A DNA stretch of 64,000 nt from an uncultured Chitinophagaceae bacterium (GCA_903895845.1 CAITVK010000096.1:1-64000); one strand, 5' to 3'; shown: positions 39,201-45,815, counted from the first letter of the stretch. The notes: a model not told the origin generated them from the letters alone. Translations and numbers: made by a program.

Positions 39201-40030
39201 TAGCTTCGTTAAAAGGCACAAAACGGTTAGCTATTGCCACTCACGGAGAGGTCTTAACCACAGATACAACCAAATTGTACATTAAGAGTAGTGCTGTTGG
39301 TTCTTTCAAGTTGTCTTTCAGCGATTTCAAGGATTTAGATAATACGCAGTCCATTACACTGATAGATAAGTTCTTGAACACCACACAAGACATGAGAGCA
39401 AATCAGGTATATGCCTTCAATGTAACGAGTGATACTACGAGTATGGGGTACAATCGCTTTGCAGTCGTTGTGGGTGCAGCAAGTACATTGCCAGTCAACT
39501 TTACCAGTATCTCTGCTACCAAGGAAGGAGAAAAGGTCAATGTGAGATGGTCAATTGCCAATGAAGTAAACATTGCCAGTTATGAGGTAGAAAGAAGCAC
39601 CAATGGTACTTCCTTCAGTACTGTCACCAACAAGAAAGCGGTAGGTACAACTAGCTACGCTATCGAAGATGCAAGCATCCCAGCAATAGCTACTACTTTG
39701 TACTACCGCATCAAGGCAATTGGTACAGATGGCACTACCAGGTACAGTGCAATTGCCAAACTCATCACTCATAATTCATCACTCAGCACTATTGCTGTCT
39801 ATCCAAACCCAGTCAAGAGCAAGCTGAACATCAGCTTGGGTGCTGCAAGCGGCAATTACGATGTACGCATCACGTCTGTTGCAGGCAAGGAAGTAATTGG
39901 TAAGTCAGCGGTTACAGTTACGGATGGCAAACTTAGCTTGGATGCCAGCAGCCTAGCAGCAGGTGTCTATGTAGTTGAGTTGACTGACAAAGAGGGCAAT
40001 AAGTACCAAGAGAAGTTCATTAAAGAATAG
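27290..40030 (+). CDS. Giant T9SS-secreted protein with a family 8 polysaccharide lyase domain
   Basis: About 4246 residues from the ATG at 27290 (a TTG 18 nt upstream is less likely). Signal peptide (~1-35), then ~2600 residues of Ser/Thr/Asn/Gly-rich beta-solenoid-like repeats, with tryptophan modules such as FSWTGGGANNNW and WNTATNWGSGTVP. A fibronectin type III domain follows (~2660-2750). Residues ~2760-3495 match polysaccharide lyase family 8 (hyaluronate/chondroitin/xanthan lyases): NNWHYATITYP, DNSFMQHY with a later YGGGWAYD, SARGIYKD, and NWNYVPGVTT. A further WNTA-type module and repeats lead to the C-terminal ~75-residue T9SS type A sorting domain (YPNPVKSKLNISLG to EKFIKE). Likely a cell-surface or released polymer-degrading adhesin. 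Confidence 0.88.
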   Translation: MKKIFTNFACSKSVPTRTWLLVIIFLFFSVSLFATTGTFSWTGGGANNNWSNTSNWSVTSGSGTYPGAGTNDVVQFTNVTATVTVDVTPATLASITFYGSTVQFVGTVATTQTTTSSGIASGNTTVTLSAANASIAANQQVAITSGTGTIPQYASVVTYTSGGPTIALSNAPTASNSAATTLTFYNVAPTITTTNCYFTNNNTVILGGAFTVSTSLDFSNSTGAGSKLYLPNTQYLTVGGLAGMSTTNVFSGSANPQLKFSGSTGTAYFDAAAPSFFGLYVNNSITATLGNSVTTARLSYGTFSKIVLTNSGTILSHTFGGTSTYSGLGIDASASGTGIQFVGTFALPSNYFANTTVNTLTMNKASNYVTLAQNLSVTNLNLTAGLLDNSTNTVTVANGGTIQKGAGNLKVAPMYGTTSSDKINVTYTASVSTGLELQGTTGSVGTVTVNDGVTTTLSNSGINNVTPTTAFPTSSNNYTSPSIIFGAPSTGGVTATGTVITSGSGATRNIVGIIITNPGSGYTSAPTCTISDGTGPTISSFTIGLNSTNPSVTNVTIGSGTSGVLTYPNSTNAVTLNITSGVTVNVGASFNCGTQSGTVTHLLNVGGSITNSGTFNLYNAATGYVDANLNGGNTQTLTGTFTFNNLTISNANANLAASAAITTKAALIVAANFTQPVNSTISSFSLTVNSNKTFTISGTSASSLSTASATNAVFTLSTSNGTVNNNGTITVNGWMTSNITSVSSVYSGSGTITFNNYSVFQQAVSEGTIPTATWNTGSTLYFTGTAGTAPTIPASTYANIIWNCASQSTSTGMVLNPTSISGALVVLNTNTKTLTLSTTSTASTTINVGSITVGSGTGGYSFNGASITTAAATSLVFYSTNTSAPTISVSGDINVQGYNATGTATLSNTNACTLNAQGNFTLAPSNSTFTSTNTTVNFNGTSGTLQTISGTITFAGLTISNTTASVVVGSGGLTIASGNTLTISNSAVLDMASYTLTVSTITTSGSGTLKTQNTSATPITTGKTWSFNVIYNNLTGAQTVMAGTYNGGLTMSNTSGINTASGSLVLANVPLTLNSGSTLDLGASYSISVSNTTGNIGSTGSGTLKTGNINSPTYKLTSGLTWGGTVVYYILGNPRIVPGSYTNLTVDNATSGVTGHAINWGNGVASNETISISGIFSIDNITSFTAYSNNVQFTGSNQSVVSLYGSYPTNNISFYNLDISGATGFTFPSGTTNISNTFIPGTNTSDYATQGTINFNNLTGGQTIPAFTYYSLAFGNTSGTQTASGAIVVKSNLTLPTSTGVFDVSASNYPVSIGGNWVSSVSSSFNAESGTVTFNGTGTQTISGTNTFYNLTDVTGGATLTLTAGTTQTITNILTLTGALGNLLNFKSSTSAVAYITLTNYANTAISYCNITYITNNSTTVNAASSTNGGNNTNIKFNNVWIGGTSGSWNTATNWGSGTVPTSGDDVIFDNSIAGNTSPTVSFTSNPVAGSLTFNNSNVTFTYNATLTAPLTVSGSVTLNGSVVSMGTGTSLTTPSTSVANNGIGLQVGASSIAGTLTLASTNVGSVIYSRLYLCNYQSSTATTNTLYGPVAMDANDYLGEATTGIAPALVYAYAPTTIGSSTFYFDPNLQTPLFKLTSSGAKQTLALGSNLYTSRVVLGSSNLNTASNPAINLNGNILTIGTGTSTYTAGTINANIGQISFDNTIAPSIGYALFTPSTVNSLVDSCAGLTLAFSQPLTITNLYLKTGALDNSTNNITIPIGGNVYAYGGTLNAAPAFAGTANVTVNASCTAGNELQGTGGSVGALNVNTGTYTLASTSSVASVNIANGATLSYPNSGTAITLTVTGDVATNTSGTLTAGTQTSAVLHQLVLGGNVTGSGTLSLTGSGTTKAVDVTFNNASSSTITSGTLSFNSVTLNKSTGITLGGSGSIANNLTLANGTLTVGANTLTLAGVAPSLTSGNIDASNSSATVLFTNTTSITLPAGLFTDNINNFTVNGAGRVVLGEALTISGNLILTTGALDISSSNYAISLGGNLIITGGNLIPRSGTVTLNGSGTQTISSGLTFNSLYVYNGSVVIPALLTASNITIGDGTHTMSLTQPTATLVSVTNAFAVSSSANYTIAAGTGSSVSAGTNNAVLNFNSANGTITNNGTIAINGWFTNGNQNSTTATTLAGSGTWTIGSQGVYNHNTINGTIPTMTSWVAGSTLYYTGTHGANTLAAGTNQSFRKVIYNCPTNPSSANYFNPSAILDTLYIVNSGTATPRTFQIENSVSTVSIGTLIVGTGAGSYYFNGGISSSNPVVVSLGTTTAPTITVARDVTVQGNSSINTATLTTSSGSSILNLGGNLNVGSNAYFTTTNITVNLDGSGTSSTPQTITSSGQTFTALTVSNATYATLANTIAVMGSLTLTSGTLNDGGNTVTVNGSITGAGTHTGSGQLIITGGTATHYIGSSSGTINLGNVQINSSSYILGLAGNAVINGTMTLTAGLFNIYSYNLTLANAPVGYTSSSYIYHYSTGNGTLTINNVGSGSTVFPVGISANYVPITFTGTTNSPNVTVGFGLTLTNAPLNASNIVNVQWSILSSTASSTTPTFQYSSNNQASGYLPTSTIVVGAYSGSAYSENLLGVISGSSPYTVSTTSAIALTTSLASLYAIGNQYSFAPGAPSPSITYLTGGNNQATIGFSAVTNGSSIITNGYSVTPYIGGVAQTTITGINSSPYIVTGLTNGTTYTFKVSATNSVGTGTSALSNSVTIAVPTIYDSILTNRTAAIQLNTPSIATSLISATYGYINGGILSDSTFSSLGEPPTLTSPNKDLYYFNYLSLIQNMAEVYTYNYTYIKNGVNETGYNNPAVLAAIKQTLTWWLQRVPYYTCNNWHYATITYPLNLGNVLVLMRGIGVNVDTTGWGAIEKNAINLVYANPETPNTGLIANGYLSPSTNTGDNRTNISDYWLDWGCLTKNVNSNGWDVVDTAINELYTTMDYTQSLPDGYKQDNSFMQHYAQDYTQQYGGGWAYDILAFGNYLKNTSKAMTQTKLDLMYNYVHNSYYASARGIYKDFNLNGREISIPNNNLVDSTIAEMGALVDPTPSHISDYKTDLANCETSNPNYVGDTIHTHYFVSDYTLHKRPNYNFSVRSVSTRTNMDESLNTQNLLGTFLAQGATSIMVHGNENNNSFANWNWNYVPGVTTSDSLDGSGNSATQQNPNYGQYDTGYTRFVGGVSDGKYGASTLSLSYDHVTGNKSWFFFDSAVVCLGANIQSAKTGMNTVTSVNQQLINGPIYYNNSAGGSYTTFTAPTDANPATVSGTNIYSVFHDSIGYFFPTGNNVTIKQDSVYGDWYNIDNLYISSIPDTTDMFQLSINHGVAPSNGSYQYIVAPGISYSTMQTYNPLNTINILANTKYVQAVKHNGLNMMQVIFDSATSITDPTSGITVKVNQPCALMLSNMNQNPLTVTVSDPTQLLSTLTVTMSYSSNTSQFNLVTETLPSGYFVGSSVSFTVDSTSANSNLWIGATSTSYNTASNWQSGVVPSSGANITIASGATYYPVLNSSAATTLNNLTLTSGSFTVNSTDTLKVRGAINNTSGTVTVNGTVSYSGTTAQTIAANTFASNTVNNISINNTSGVTLAGALYVAGTVYSTSGTLNSNGNLTLLSTSTGTARMDQIAGGIAGDVTVQRYITAKTARKYSYIGSPVTASVRNSWQQQIYVTGAGTGGVPCGTTNGDGGSNDKYNSNGFDVTQNSAASIYKYNATLVNGSRYVGIANTESTNLSPGTGYCVNIRGNRNSNTVNCVNQLESNTPAAPEAVTLSATGPVTTGDLSVTLNNPSVYAFTLLANPYPCQISFSAFQASNSNINNNMWTYSPFGNNNYTTYSNGIIANGASSYDNTSGNYIASGQAFFVQANAPGSVTFHESHKTNGALPGTQYFGTDVNRIIRIGLKDNSETSLLDEIVVRYNSNGSDVYTQGWDASSLSSGSQILASLKGTKRLAIATHGEVLTTDTTKLYIKSSAVGSFKLSFSDFKDLDNTQSITLIDKFLNTTQDMRANQVYAFNVTSDTTSMGYNRFAVVVGAASTLPVNFTSISATKEGEKVNVRWSIANEVNIASYEVERSTNGTSFSTVTNKKAVGTTSYAIEDASIPAIATTLYYRIKAIGTDGTTRYSAIAKLITHNSSLSTIAVYPNPVKSKLNISLGAASGNYDVRITSVAGKEVIGKSAVTVTDGKLSLDASSLAAGVYVVELTDKEGNKYQEKFIKE
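39759..39788 (+). repeat. 7-nt phased repeat inside the giant gene, just before the sorting domain
   Basis: CTCATCA, CTCATAA, TTCATCA, CTCAGCA run in exact 7-nt register and encode the KLITHNSSLSTI linker immediately ahead of the T9SS sorting domain (AVYPNPVKSK). The words closely match the intergenic array at 4588-4619. Confidence 0.75.
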
Positions 40031-40054
40031 TGATTGGTTACGCATTCTGAGTAG

Positions 40055-40075
40055 TACGTTATACGTAATACGTTA
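40055..40075 (+). repeat. Short 7-nt phased repeat after the giant gene
   Basis: TACGTTA, TACGTAA, TACGTTA: three units in 7-nt register, self-complementary around TACGTA, 25 nt after the stop codon. Confidence 0.5.
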
Positions 40076-40088
40076 CAGATTCTAAATA

Positions 40089-40128
40089 AAAAAGTGCAGT
40101 TCTACCTTGTGTGGAACTGCACTTTTTG
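40089..40128 (+). terminator. Terminator after the giant T9SS gene
   Basis: AAAAAGTGCAGTTC (40089-40102) pairs perfectly with GAACTGCACTTTTT (40114-40127) around an 11-nt loop: a 14-bp stem with an A-rich 5' and T-rich 3' edge, so it could work in both directions. Confidence 0.85.
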
Positions 40129-40198
40129 TTTGGGAGTTTATTTTCGAATAATCATGAGAGGGTAATCTCGTTGATTTCTACTCATAATTCAATATTGC

Positions 40199-40633
40199 TT
40201 ATTTATACTTCCGTTTCTTTTCCTCTCTAAATTCAAGTTGTTCTATCAATGATTCTGGCGTTGGATTGTCGGTAATACTCACAGCGGCATAAAACAAAAC
40301 AAGATAAATTACAAGTGATACCGATAGCTCATCCCACAATATCCAATATCCCCAGATACTATAAACGACAGCCTGTTTGGGGTTAGAAGCCTCATATATT
40401 ATCTGCAAAGCTTCCCCTTCCTCCAATTGTCTTAAAGGATAAGCAGCCCTTACTGAATATTTAGTCGTCCCAATAGAAAAGTTAGCAAACGGAATACTTG
40501 CCTGCGTCGCAGAATCTTTTGCATAATGAATTGTTGCATCCGTAACCTCTCCATCAAAATAATCCGGCTGCCTTGCAAAAACTACGAAGCAACCATAAAG
40601 TGCAAAGAATATTACCGTGATGGTTTTATACAT
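40199..40633 (-). CDS. DUF3592-like membrane protein
   Basis: A 144-residue protein with a hydrophobic helix at residues ~3-20 and another at ~103-120 (LSVSLVIYLVLFYAAVSI), enclosing an extracytoplasmic beta-rich segment (GEVTDATIHYA, then KYSVRAAYPL and EGEALQIIYEASNP). The layout, two helices around a small beta domain with a Y-P and NP-containing end, resembles DUF3592. The function of that family is unknown. The tail is strongly charged (REEKKRKYK). Confidence 0.65.
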   Translation of the reverse strand: MYKTITVIFFALYGCFVVFARQPDYFDGEVTDATIHYAKDSATQASIPFANFSIGTTKYSVRAAYPLRQLEEGEALQIIYEASNPKQAVVYSIWGYWILWDELSVSLVIYLVLFYAAVSITDNPTPESLIEQLEFREEKKRKYK

Positions 40634-40660
40634 AGTTTTTAGTTATTGTGCTGATTTACT

Positions 40661-40770
40661 CCAATGTTAGCTGTCTTTTCCTAAAAGCTGACAGATGTTG
40701 AGCATAAGCTGTCAGCTTTCGTCTATTGTTAGCTGACTTTGCTTCAATGTTAGCTGGCTAAGCTGTTATA
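40661..40770. repeat. Degenerate ~21-nt phased AGCTG repeat
   Basis: AGCTG recurs at 40669, 40686, 40707, 40731 and 40752: steps of 17, 21, 24 and 21 nt. Variants include TGTTAGCTG(T/A/G)C and AAGCTGTCAGCT, the last holding local dyad symmetry. It sits between the DUF3592-like gene and the smc stop codon. This is a weaker array than the others. Confidence 0.6.
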
Positions 40771-40793
40771 TCCCCCTTTAGGGTTAGGGGTGC

Positions 40794-43700
40794 TTAATTC
40801 AAACTCCTAAAATCCACCGGCACCAGCTTACTTACCCCAGGTTCCTGCATCGTCACACCATATATTACATCCACAGCACCCATTGTTTGTTTATTATGTG
40901 TAACAATGATGAACTGCGAGTTATCACTAAACTTCTTGATCATCTGTGTGAACTTGCCCACGTTCGCATCATCCAATGGTGCATCCACCTCATCCAGAAT
41001 ACAGAAGGGCGCAGGTTTAATCAGGTAGATCGCAAACAATAGCGCTGTTGCCGTTAAGGTCTTTTCTCCACCACTCAACTGAGTGATAGAGGAAGGACGC
41101 TTGCCTTTTGGCTTCGCAATAATCTCAATACCAGTTTCTGCCAGATTCTCAGGGTTCACTAATATCATATCTGCCGTATCTTCTTCCGTAAACAATGCTT
41201 TAAACACCTTTTGGAAGTTGTCGCGCACCTTATTAAAGGTATCCAAGAAAAGTTGATTAGCCGTAGATTCCACTTCTTGTATTGTTTGCAATAAGCTGTC
41301 TTTCGCACTCACCAAATCATTCTTTTGTTCCAAAATGAAGTCATATCTTTTCTTCATTTCTGTATAAGCTTCAATGGCGGTAGGGTTTATTTCACCCATA
41401 TTCTCAATCCGCTTACGTAATCTATCGCTCGTGCTTTGCAGTTCAGCTAATGGCGTTTCAGTTTCACGAGCTTCTTTCAAGATGGTATCCAAGTCAATTT
41501 TAAACTCTACTTGCAAGCGTTCTTTCATCCCAGCAAGTTGAAGTTTCAATTCGTTCAGCCTGTCTTTTACTTCGTTGAGTGCATTGTCAAGCAACTCTTT
41601 ACTCTTTACTTTTTGCTTTAACGTTGCTTCTTTCCCATTCAATTCATTCCTTAAAGCATAAAATGCTTGATCCGCTTCATTCAGCTTCTTCTCTTCTTCT
41701 TCTTTTGTTCTCAACAAAGTCAGCAACACCGTTTCGCAGGCCGCCAATGCTTGTTCCCCTTCCAATATATTAATGGCTGCATCTCCCAATTGTTTCGTGT
41801 TATCTTCAATCTGCGTATGCAAATCATTCAATTGCTTCTGCTTGAATGTCAGTTCTTGTTGCAAAGCCGTTAGCTTACTTTGCTGTCTTGTCAACTGCAA
41901 ATTGCTTTCATTGTATTGTGCAGATGCCGTCTGATAATCCCTTTCAGCTAGCTTATAATCTCCTTCAACCAATTGTAAATCGGCAGCCGTTTGTTGCAAT
42001 TGTTTGTTCAATGTCAGCAGACTTTCTCTTGTTGCAGCTATCGATTCTTGCTCATCTTCCAAACGCTCTTGCAGGTCTTCCAACCGTTGTTGGGAAGTCG
42101 CTTGTGCCGCCTGTGTATTTTCTATTTTATTCTTGGCAGCAAACACTTGGTTTGTCAACTGACTGATTTCATTCTCTGTCTGCTTGATAGCATTTTCTTT
42201 CAATTGCTGATTAAACACCAACACTTTGTCAGACAACGTTTTTATCTCTGCCTTCAACGATTGCACGATTGTATCTTGCTGCGCAATCTCCTCATTTAGT
42301 TTCTCTAAATTCTTCGCACGACCAATCTTTTTCCCTTCAAATAAGCCAACGCTTCCACCTTTTAGTGTGTATTGACCTTGCACATACTTCCCGCTCTTTT
42401 CTAGTACAATCGTATCTGCCGTTGCACTTTCAAAAGCAGCGTCATCTTCCGCAATAAATACATTACCCAACAAGTATGCTGCAAGCTCTTTATACTGCGC
42501 ATCCACTTCTATCACGTCTAATGCTTTGGTAGAATTGGTTGGCTGATTGATGGATGCATTGGTAGCAACTATCTTATCCAACAAAAAGAAATTCGCCTTT
42601 CCTTTCTTGTTGTTATCCAACAAACGGATAGCTTCCATTCCCTCTGCCAGATTATTCACTACGTAATAATTCAGGTAAGGCTCCAATACATTTTCTACTG
42701 CTGCCCTATACTTCTCATTCACATAAATAATGTCCGATAGGATAGGGGCCGCATTGTTCCAATTGGGGTTTTTATGCAAAAACTTAATACTCTCCGGATA
42801 ACCTTCCATTGAATCTACCAAGCTTTTCAACAAAGCATATTCATTGCGTTTGCTGTCTAGTTTTCTGTTTTCATCAGCTAGTTTACTGCGCAAGCCTTCT
42901 AAATCCTGCTGAGAATTAAAGATGTTTTGCTTCGCCGATTCGTGTGCTTCTTGTAACTCAGCCAATTCACTGCGCTTCTCCGTCAATAGCTCTTCCTTTT
43001 CTACCAATTCAGCTTCCAATTGCTTTAGGATATAACTCCTGTTTTGCTGTTCATCCTGTAACTGCGTAGTTGAACGTTGTATGTTATTGATGGAAGTATC
43101 TGCAATTGCTACTTTCTTTTCTGCATCAAACTGATTACGTTGAATGCTTTGATATTGACTACGCAAAGCATCCAATCCAGTTCTTTTGTCATCAAATATT
43201 TCGCGCTTCTCATCAACAGATTGCTTGGCTGCGGCTACTTCCAGTTGTAAGTTCTGCAACTCAGTTGTTTGCTCGCCCACTTGTCTTTGCGTATATTGAA
43301 TGCTGTCTGCCAGATTCTTCAACTGACCTTCTGCCTTCGACAAAAAGTCTTTCAATCCACCTTCTTTTTCTTTCAGGTATTTTAGTTTCTGAACAGCAAG
43401 GTTCTTTTCATTCTCTTTCGACTTCAACGTCTGTTGAAAATTATTAAACGCCACTTGCTTATCGTGTAGTTCTTTTTCTTTCTCAATCAAACCTACCTTT
43501 TCTTGTTCCAAAGCTGCTTCCTCTGTTGCAATTTCTGCATCCAGACGCGCCTTTTTATCCATTTCCGACTCTTGCTGCTCGTTCAATTCTTTGTACGTGA
43601 TATTGAATCCTTCCAACGCAGCCTTGGCAAGTTCTACGGCAACCGCTTTATACTCTTTCTTAACCTCAATATACTTCTCTGCTTTCTTTGCCTGACCTTC

Positions 43701-44315
43701 CAATATCTTCAACTGGTTGCTGATTTCAAACAACAAATCTTCTATCCTCGCCAAGTCAAGTTCGGTCGCATCCAGTTTGTTTTTCGCTTCTTTCTTTCTT
43801 GTTTTATAAATCGTAATACCAGCCGCTTGTTCCAACATCCTGCGACGGCTATTTTCTTTGTCACGGATAATATCGTCCACCATCCCCAATTCGATGATAG
43901 CATAGCTGTCGGTACTAATACCGGTATCCAGAAATAAGTTGTGAATATCTTTTAGGCGGCAGGTAACATCGTTCAGTTTGTATTCGCTCTCTCCATTTTT
44001 AAAGAAACGACGGGTAACGGTAATCGTACTGAATTCGGTGGGAAGCAGGTTGCGGGTGTTTTCGAAAGTAAGGCTCACTTCGGCAAGACCACTGGCACTA
44101 CGGCTTTTAGAGCCATTGAACACCAATGCACTTTGGTTTTCGCTGCGCAATGCGCTGATTTTCTGTTCGCCAATCACCCAGCGGATACTATCAATGATAT
44201 TGCTTTTGCCACAGCCATTAGGCCCGATAATACCCGTGATACCTTCATCAAAACTCAACACTGTCTTATCAGCAAAGCTCTTGAATCCCTTAATTTCTAA
44301 ACTTTTTAACCGCAT
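40794..44315 (-). CDS. smc: Chromosome segregation protein SMC
   Basis: SMC forms the ring-shaped condensin complex with ScpA/ScpB. The 1173-residue length is normal. N-terminal ATPase half with Walker A GPNGCGKSNIIDSIRW (~residues 32-47), long coiled coil (~170-500), hinge (~510-670), second coiled coil (~680-1010), and C-terminal half with signature TQLSGGEKTLTATALLFA and Walker B FCILDEVDAPLDD. A TATGTTCG -7-like element lies upstream (44350-44357 on its strand). scpA/scpB are not adjacent. Confidence 0.97.
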   Translation of the reverse strand: MRLKSLEIKGFKSFADKTVLSFDEGITGIIGPNGCGKSNIIDSIRWVIGEQKISALRSENQSALVFNGSKSRSASGLAEVSLTFENTRNLLPTEFSTITVTRRFFKNGESEYKLNDVTCRLKDIHNLFLDTGISTDSYAIIELGMVDDIIRDKENSRRRMLEQAAGITIYKTRKKEAKNKLDATELDLARIEDLLFEISNQLKILEGQAKKAEKYIEVKKEYKAVAVELAKAALEGFNITYKELNEQQESEMDKKARLDAEIATEEAALEQEKVGLIEKEKELHDKQVAFNNFQQTLKSKENEKNLAVQKLKYLKEKEGGLKDFLSKAEGQLKNLADSIQYTQRQVGEQTTELQNLQLEVAAAKQSVDEKREIFDDKRTGLDALRSQYQSIQRNQFDAEKKVAIADTSINNIQRSTTQLQDEQQNRSYILKQLEAELVEKEELLTEKRSELAELQEAHESAKQNIFNSQQDLEGLRSKLADENRKLDSKRNEYALLKSLVDSMEGYPESIKFLHKNPNWNNAAPILSDIIYVNEKYRAAVENVLEPYLNYYVVNNLAEGMEAIRLLDNNKKGKANFFLLDKIVATNASINQPTNSTKALDVIEVDAQYKELAAYLLGNVFIAEDDAAFESATADTIVLEKSGKYVQGQYTLKGGSVGLFEGKKIGRAKNLEKLNEEIAQQDTIVQSLKAEIKTLSDKVLVFNQQLKENAIKQTENEISQLTNQVFAAKNKIENTQAAQATSQQRLEDLQERLEDEQESIAATRESLLTLNKQLQQTAADLQLVEGDYKLAERDYQTASAQYNESNLQLTRQQSKLTALQQELTFKQKQLNDLHTQIEDNTKQLGDAAINILEGEQALAACETVLLTLLRTKEEEEKKLNEADQAFYALRNELNGKEATLKQKVKSKELLDNALNEVKDRLNELKLQLAGMKERLQVEFKIDLDTILKEARETETPLAELQSTSDRLRKRIENMGEINPTAIEAYTEMKKRYDFILEQKNDLVSAKDSLLQTIQEVESTANQLFLDTFNKVRDNFQKVFKALFTEEDTADMILVNPENLAETGIEIIAKPKGKRPSSITQLSGGEKTLTATALLFAIYLIKPAPFCILDEVDAPLDDANVGKFTQMIKKFSDNSQFIIVTHNKQTMGAVDVIYGVTMQEPGVSKLVPVDFRSLN

Positions 44316-44461
44316 AATCTTCCAGTTTAACCCGAATTAGTTGGGTTTGCGAACATACATCACAAATAAACAATAGAAACACGATAAAGAAGGGTGTGGA
44401 GAAATAGTGGGAAACGTAGGGGGAGTGTTATTTTGTTATACTTTTACTTAAAAGCAAATAA

Positions 44462-44719
44462 ATGACAATTATAAATTCATTAAAAAAACATTTTGACAAT
44501 AAAAAGAATGTAGAAAATGCTGATGAACTTTCAGTGAGTATGCAAAATGAAATTATTCGCTTAGCAGAAGATAAGCTACAAAAGCCACTCTCGAATGAAA
44601 TTAAAAGCAATATTTGTAATCGAGGATGGGGTTATATGGGACTTGAAGGGATTATTGATTATGTGAAATATCTTGACGGAGAGGAGCTTGAAAACTATTT
44701 ACAAAACTTAAATGAATGA
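44462..44719 (+). CDS. Small soluble protein of unknown function
   Basis: An 85-residue, mostly helical and charged protein beginning at ATG 44462, with a central SNICNRGWGYMGLEGIIDYV segment. It has no signal or membrane segment and no family I recognise. It lies 45 nt before a small membrane-protein gene on the same strand, divergent from smc. The codon use and AT richness look like the accessory small genes of this window. Confidence 0.55.
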   Translation: MTIINSLKKHFDNKKNVENADELSVSMQNEIIRLAEDKLQKPLSNEIKSNICNRGWGYMGLEGIIDYVKYLDGEELENYLQNLNE

Positions 44720-44763
44720 CGTAAATCTGTTAGTTATTGTATTAATTATTTTCAATCATACTG

Positions 44764-44973
44764 ATGCTACATCTTTTTTTAAAACTTATTCTCGTTATAA
44801 TCTCACTTACTCTTATCAACCTTTTTATTGCTAGGCAGGTATATATTTATCAAGTCAAGAAAAATAAGTATAACGCTAAATTATGGGCTATCAACACCTT
44901 TATTGTAATTTTCATACTTGGATTAATAATGGCGATTTGGTTTCTTTTATCTAACATCCCAGGTATTTGTTAA
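44764..44973 (+). CDS. Small two-helix membrane protein
   Basis: A 69-residue protein starting at ATG 44764 with two hydrophobic helices (LFLKLILVIISLTLINLFIA at ~4-23 and a second at ~43-64), joined by a basic loop (YQVKKNKYNAKLW). The family is not recognised. It could form a unit with the 85-residue gene 45 nt upstream. Confidence 0.55.
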   Translation: MLHLFLKLILVIISLTLINLFIARQVYIYQVKKNKYNAKLWAINTFIVIFILGLIMAIWFLLSNIPGIC

Positions 44974-45003
44974 TGATTTATATGAATAAACGAATACCCT
45001 CTC

Positions 45004-45075
45004 AAGCAAGTATTCCGATAGCATCACTTGTGTGTGTATTAGTTAAACCAGTTTCTAACTGAAATTCTAGTTGCT
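45004..45075. repeat. Imperfect direct repeat, copy 1
   Basis: Shares CAAGTAT, TCACTTGT and AACTGAAATTCTA in the same order with 45353-45423 (roughly 70% identity with small gaps). The two copies lie ~349 nt apart and flank the 50-residue gene on the minus strand. Confidence 0.6.
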
Positions 45076-45105
45076 AAGACCAAAAATTGTTTTGGTTTAT
45101 AAACT

Positions 45106-45258
45106 CTAGGAGGAACGTTGTTTCTTGTTCTTTTGTGTACTCAGTTTCTTTAATTTTTCCACTTGTTTTTTTGCAGCTACTAAGGAAACGGGCGGCTGTT
45201 TGGATACTATTTCCATACCTAGTTTCGCCATTTCCTGAAATGATATGTTGTAGTTCAT
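45106..45258 (-). CDS. Tiny basic protein (50 residues)
   Basis: On the minus strand, ATG at 45258 to TAG at 45106-45108 encodes 50 residues: an amphipathic start (MNYNISFQEMAKLGMEIV), a VSKQPPVSLVAAKK middle and a very basic tail (KKLSTQKNKKQRSS). The amino-acid make-up is protein-like and the frame is not explained by repeats. The strongly basic end suggests nucleic-acid or membrane contact, but no family is recognised. It lies between two imperfect direct repeats. Confidence 0.5.
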   Translation of the reverse strand: MNYNISFQEMAKLGMEIVSKQPPVSLVAAKKQVEKLKKLSTQKNKKQRSS

Positions 45259-45604
45259 ATTTAATAGTATTGACGATAATATAAATTTTTAATTATCAAA
45301 CCCTGTGTGGGACAAATATAGCAAAGTAATCAGTTTAAAAGGAGTCCACTCCCACAAGTATTGCTTCAGTGTCACTTGTCTCTACTGGTCAACCCATTTT
45401 CCAACTGAAATTCTATTTATTGATGCCATTCTATTACAATGAATATGTATTGATAAAAGGAAAATGCAAAACGAAAAAAGTCACTTCCTCTCTTTTTCTT
45501 TCTGAGTTACTAACAAGCTTTCCTAGTTGTGTAGTTTTTTATTGTGATAACGTTCATGACTATCTTACTTTGTTCGGAAACCAATCGAGAATATGGTTAG
45601 AAAG
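45259..45604. other. Non-coding stretch containing direct repeat copy 2
   Basis: No convincing gene. Copy 2 of the imperfect direct repeat is at 45353-45423. A plus-strand open frame at 45369-45638 starts inside that repeat and runs into the 21-nt array, and its composition is not convincing. Confidence 0.45.
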
Positions 45605-45815
45605 CCAGAAAAGCGAGTTTTTCTTTAAAGGAATATAGTTTTTCTTAGAAAGAAAAGTTAGAAACTAACAAAGAATGGAAGTTTTATTAGAAAGAATCAG
45701 AGGAAACTAATAAAGAAAATAAGCTTTCTCTTGTGGAATTAGTTTTTCTTTAAAAGAAAAACAAGAAACTAACAAAGAAACATTGGAAACTAACAAAGAA
45801 AAACTGCAAAAACCT
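45605..45815. repeat. 21-nt phased A-rich array with inverted halves
   Basis: AGTTTTTCTT(T/A) occurs at 45616 and 45637 (step 21) and 45741. GAAACTAA(C/T)AAAGAA occurs at 45661, 45703 (step 42), 45765 and 45786 (step 21), with a degenerate unit at 45682. The two words are partly reverse-complementary (AAAGAAAAACT), so the array reads as an inverted pair. GTTAGAAACTAAC is a small palindrome in it. Confidence 0.7.

Noticed and set aside
45369-45638. 89-residue plus-strand frame
   Set aside because: Starts inside a direct repeat, ends in the 21-nt array, and has no recognisable domain or promoter.
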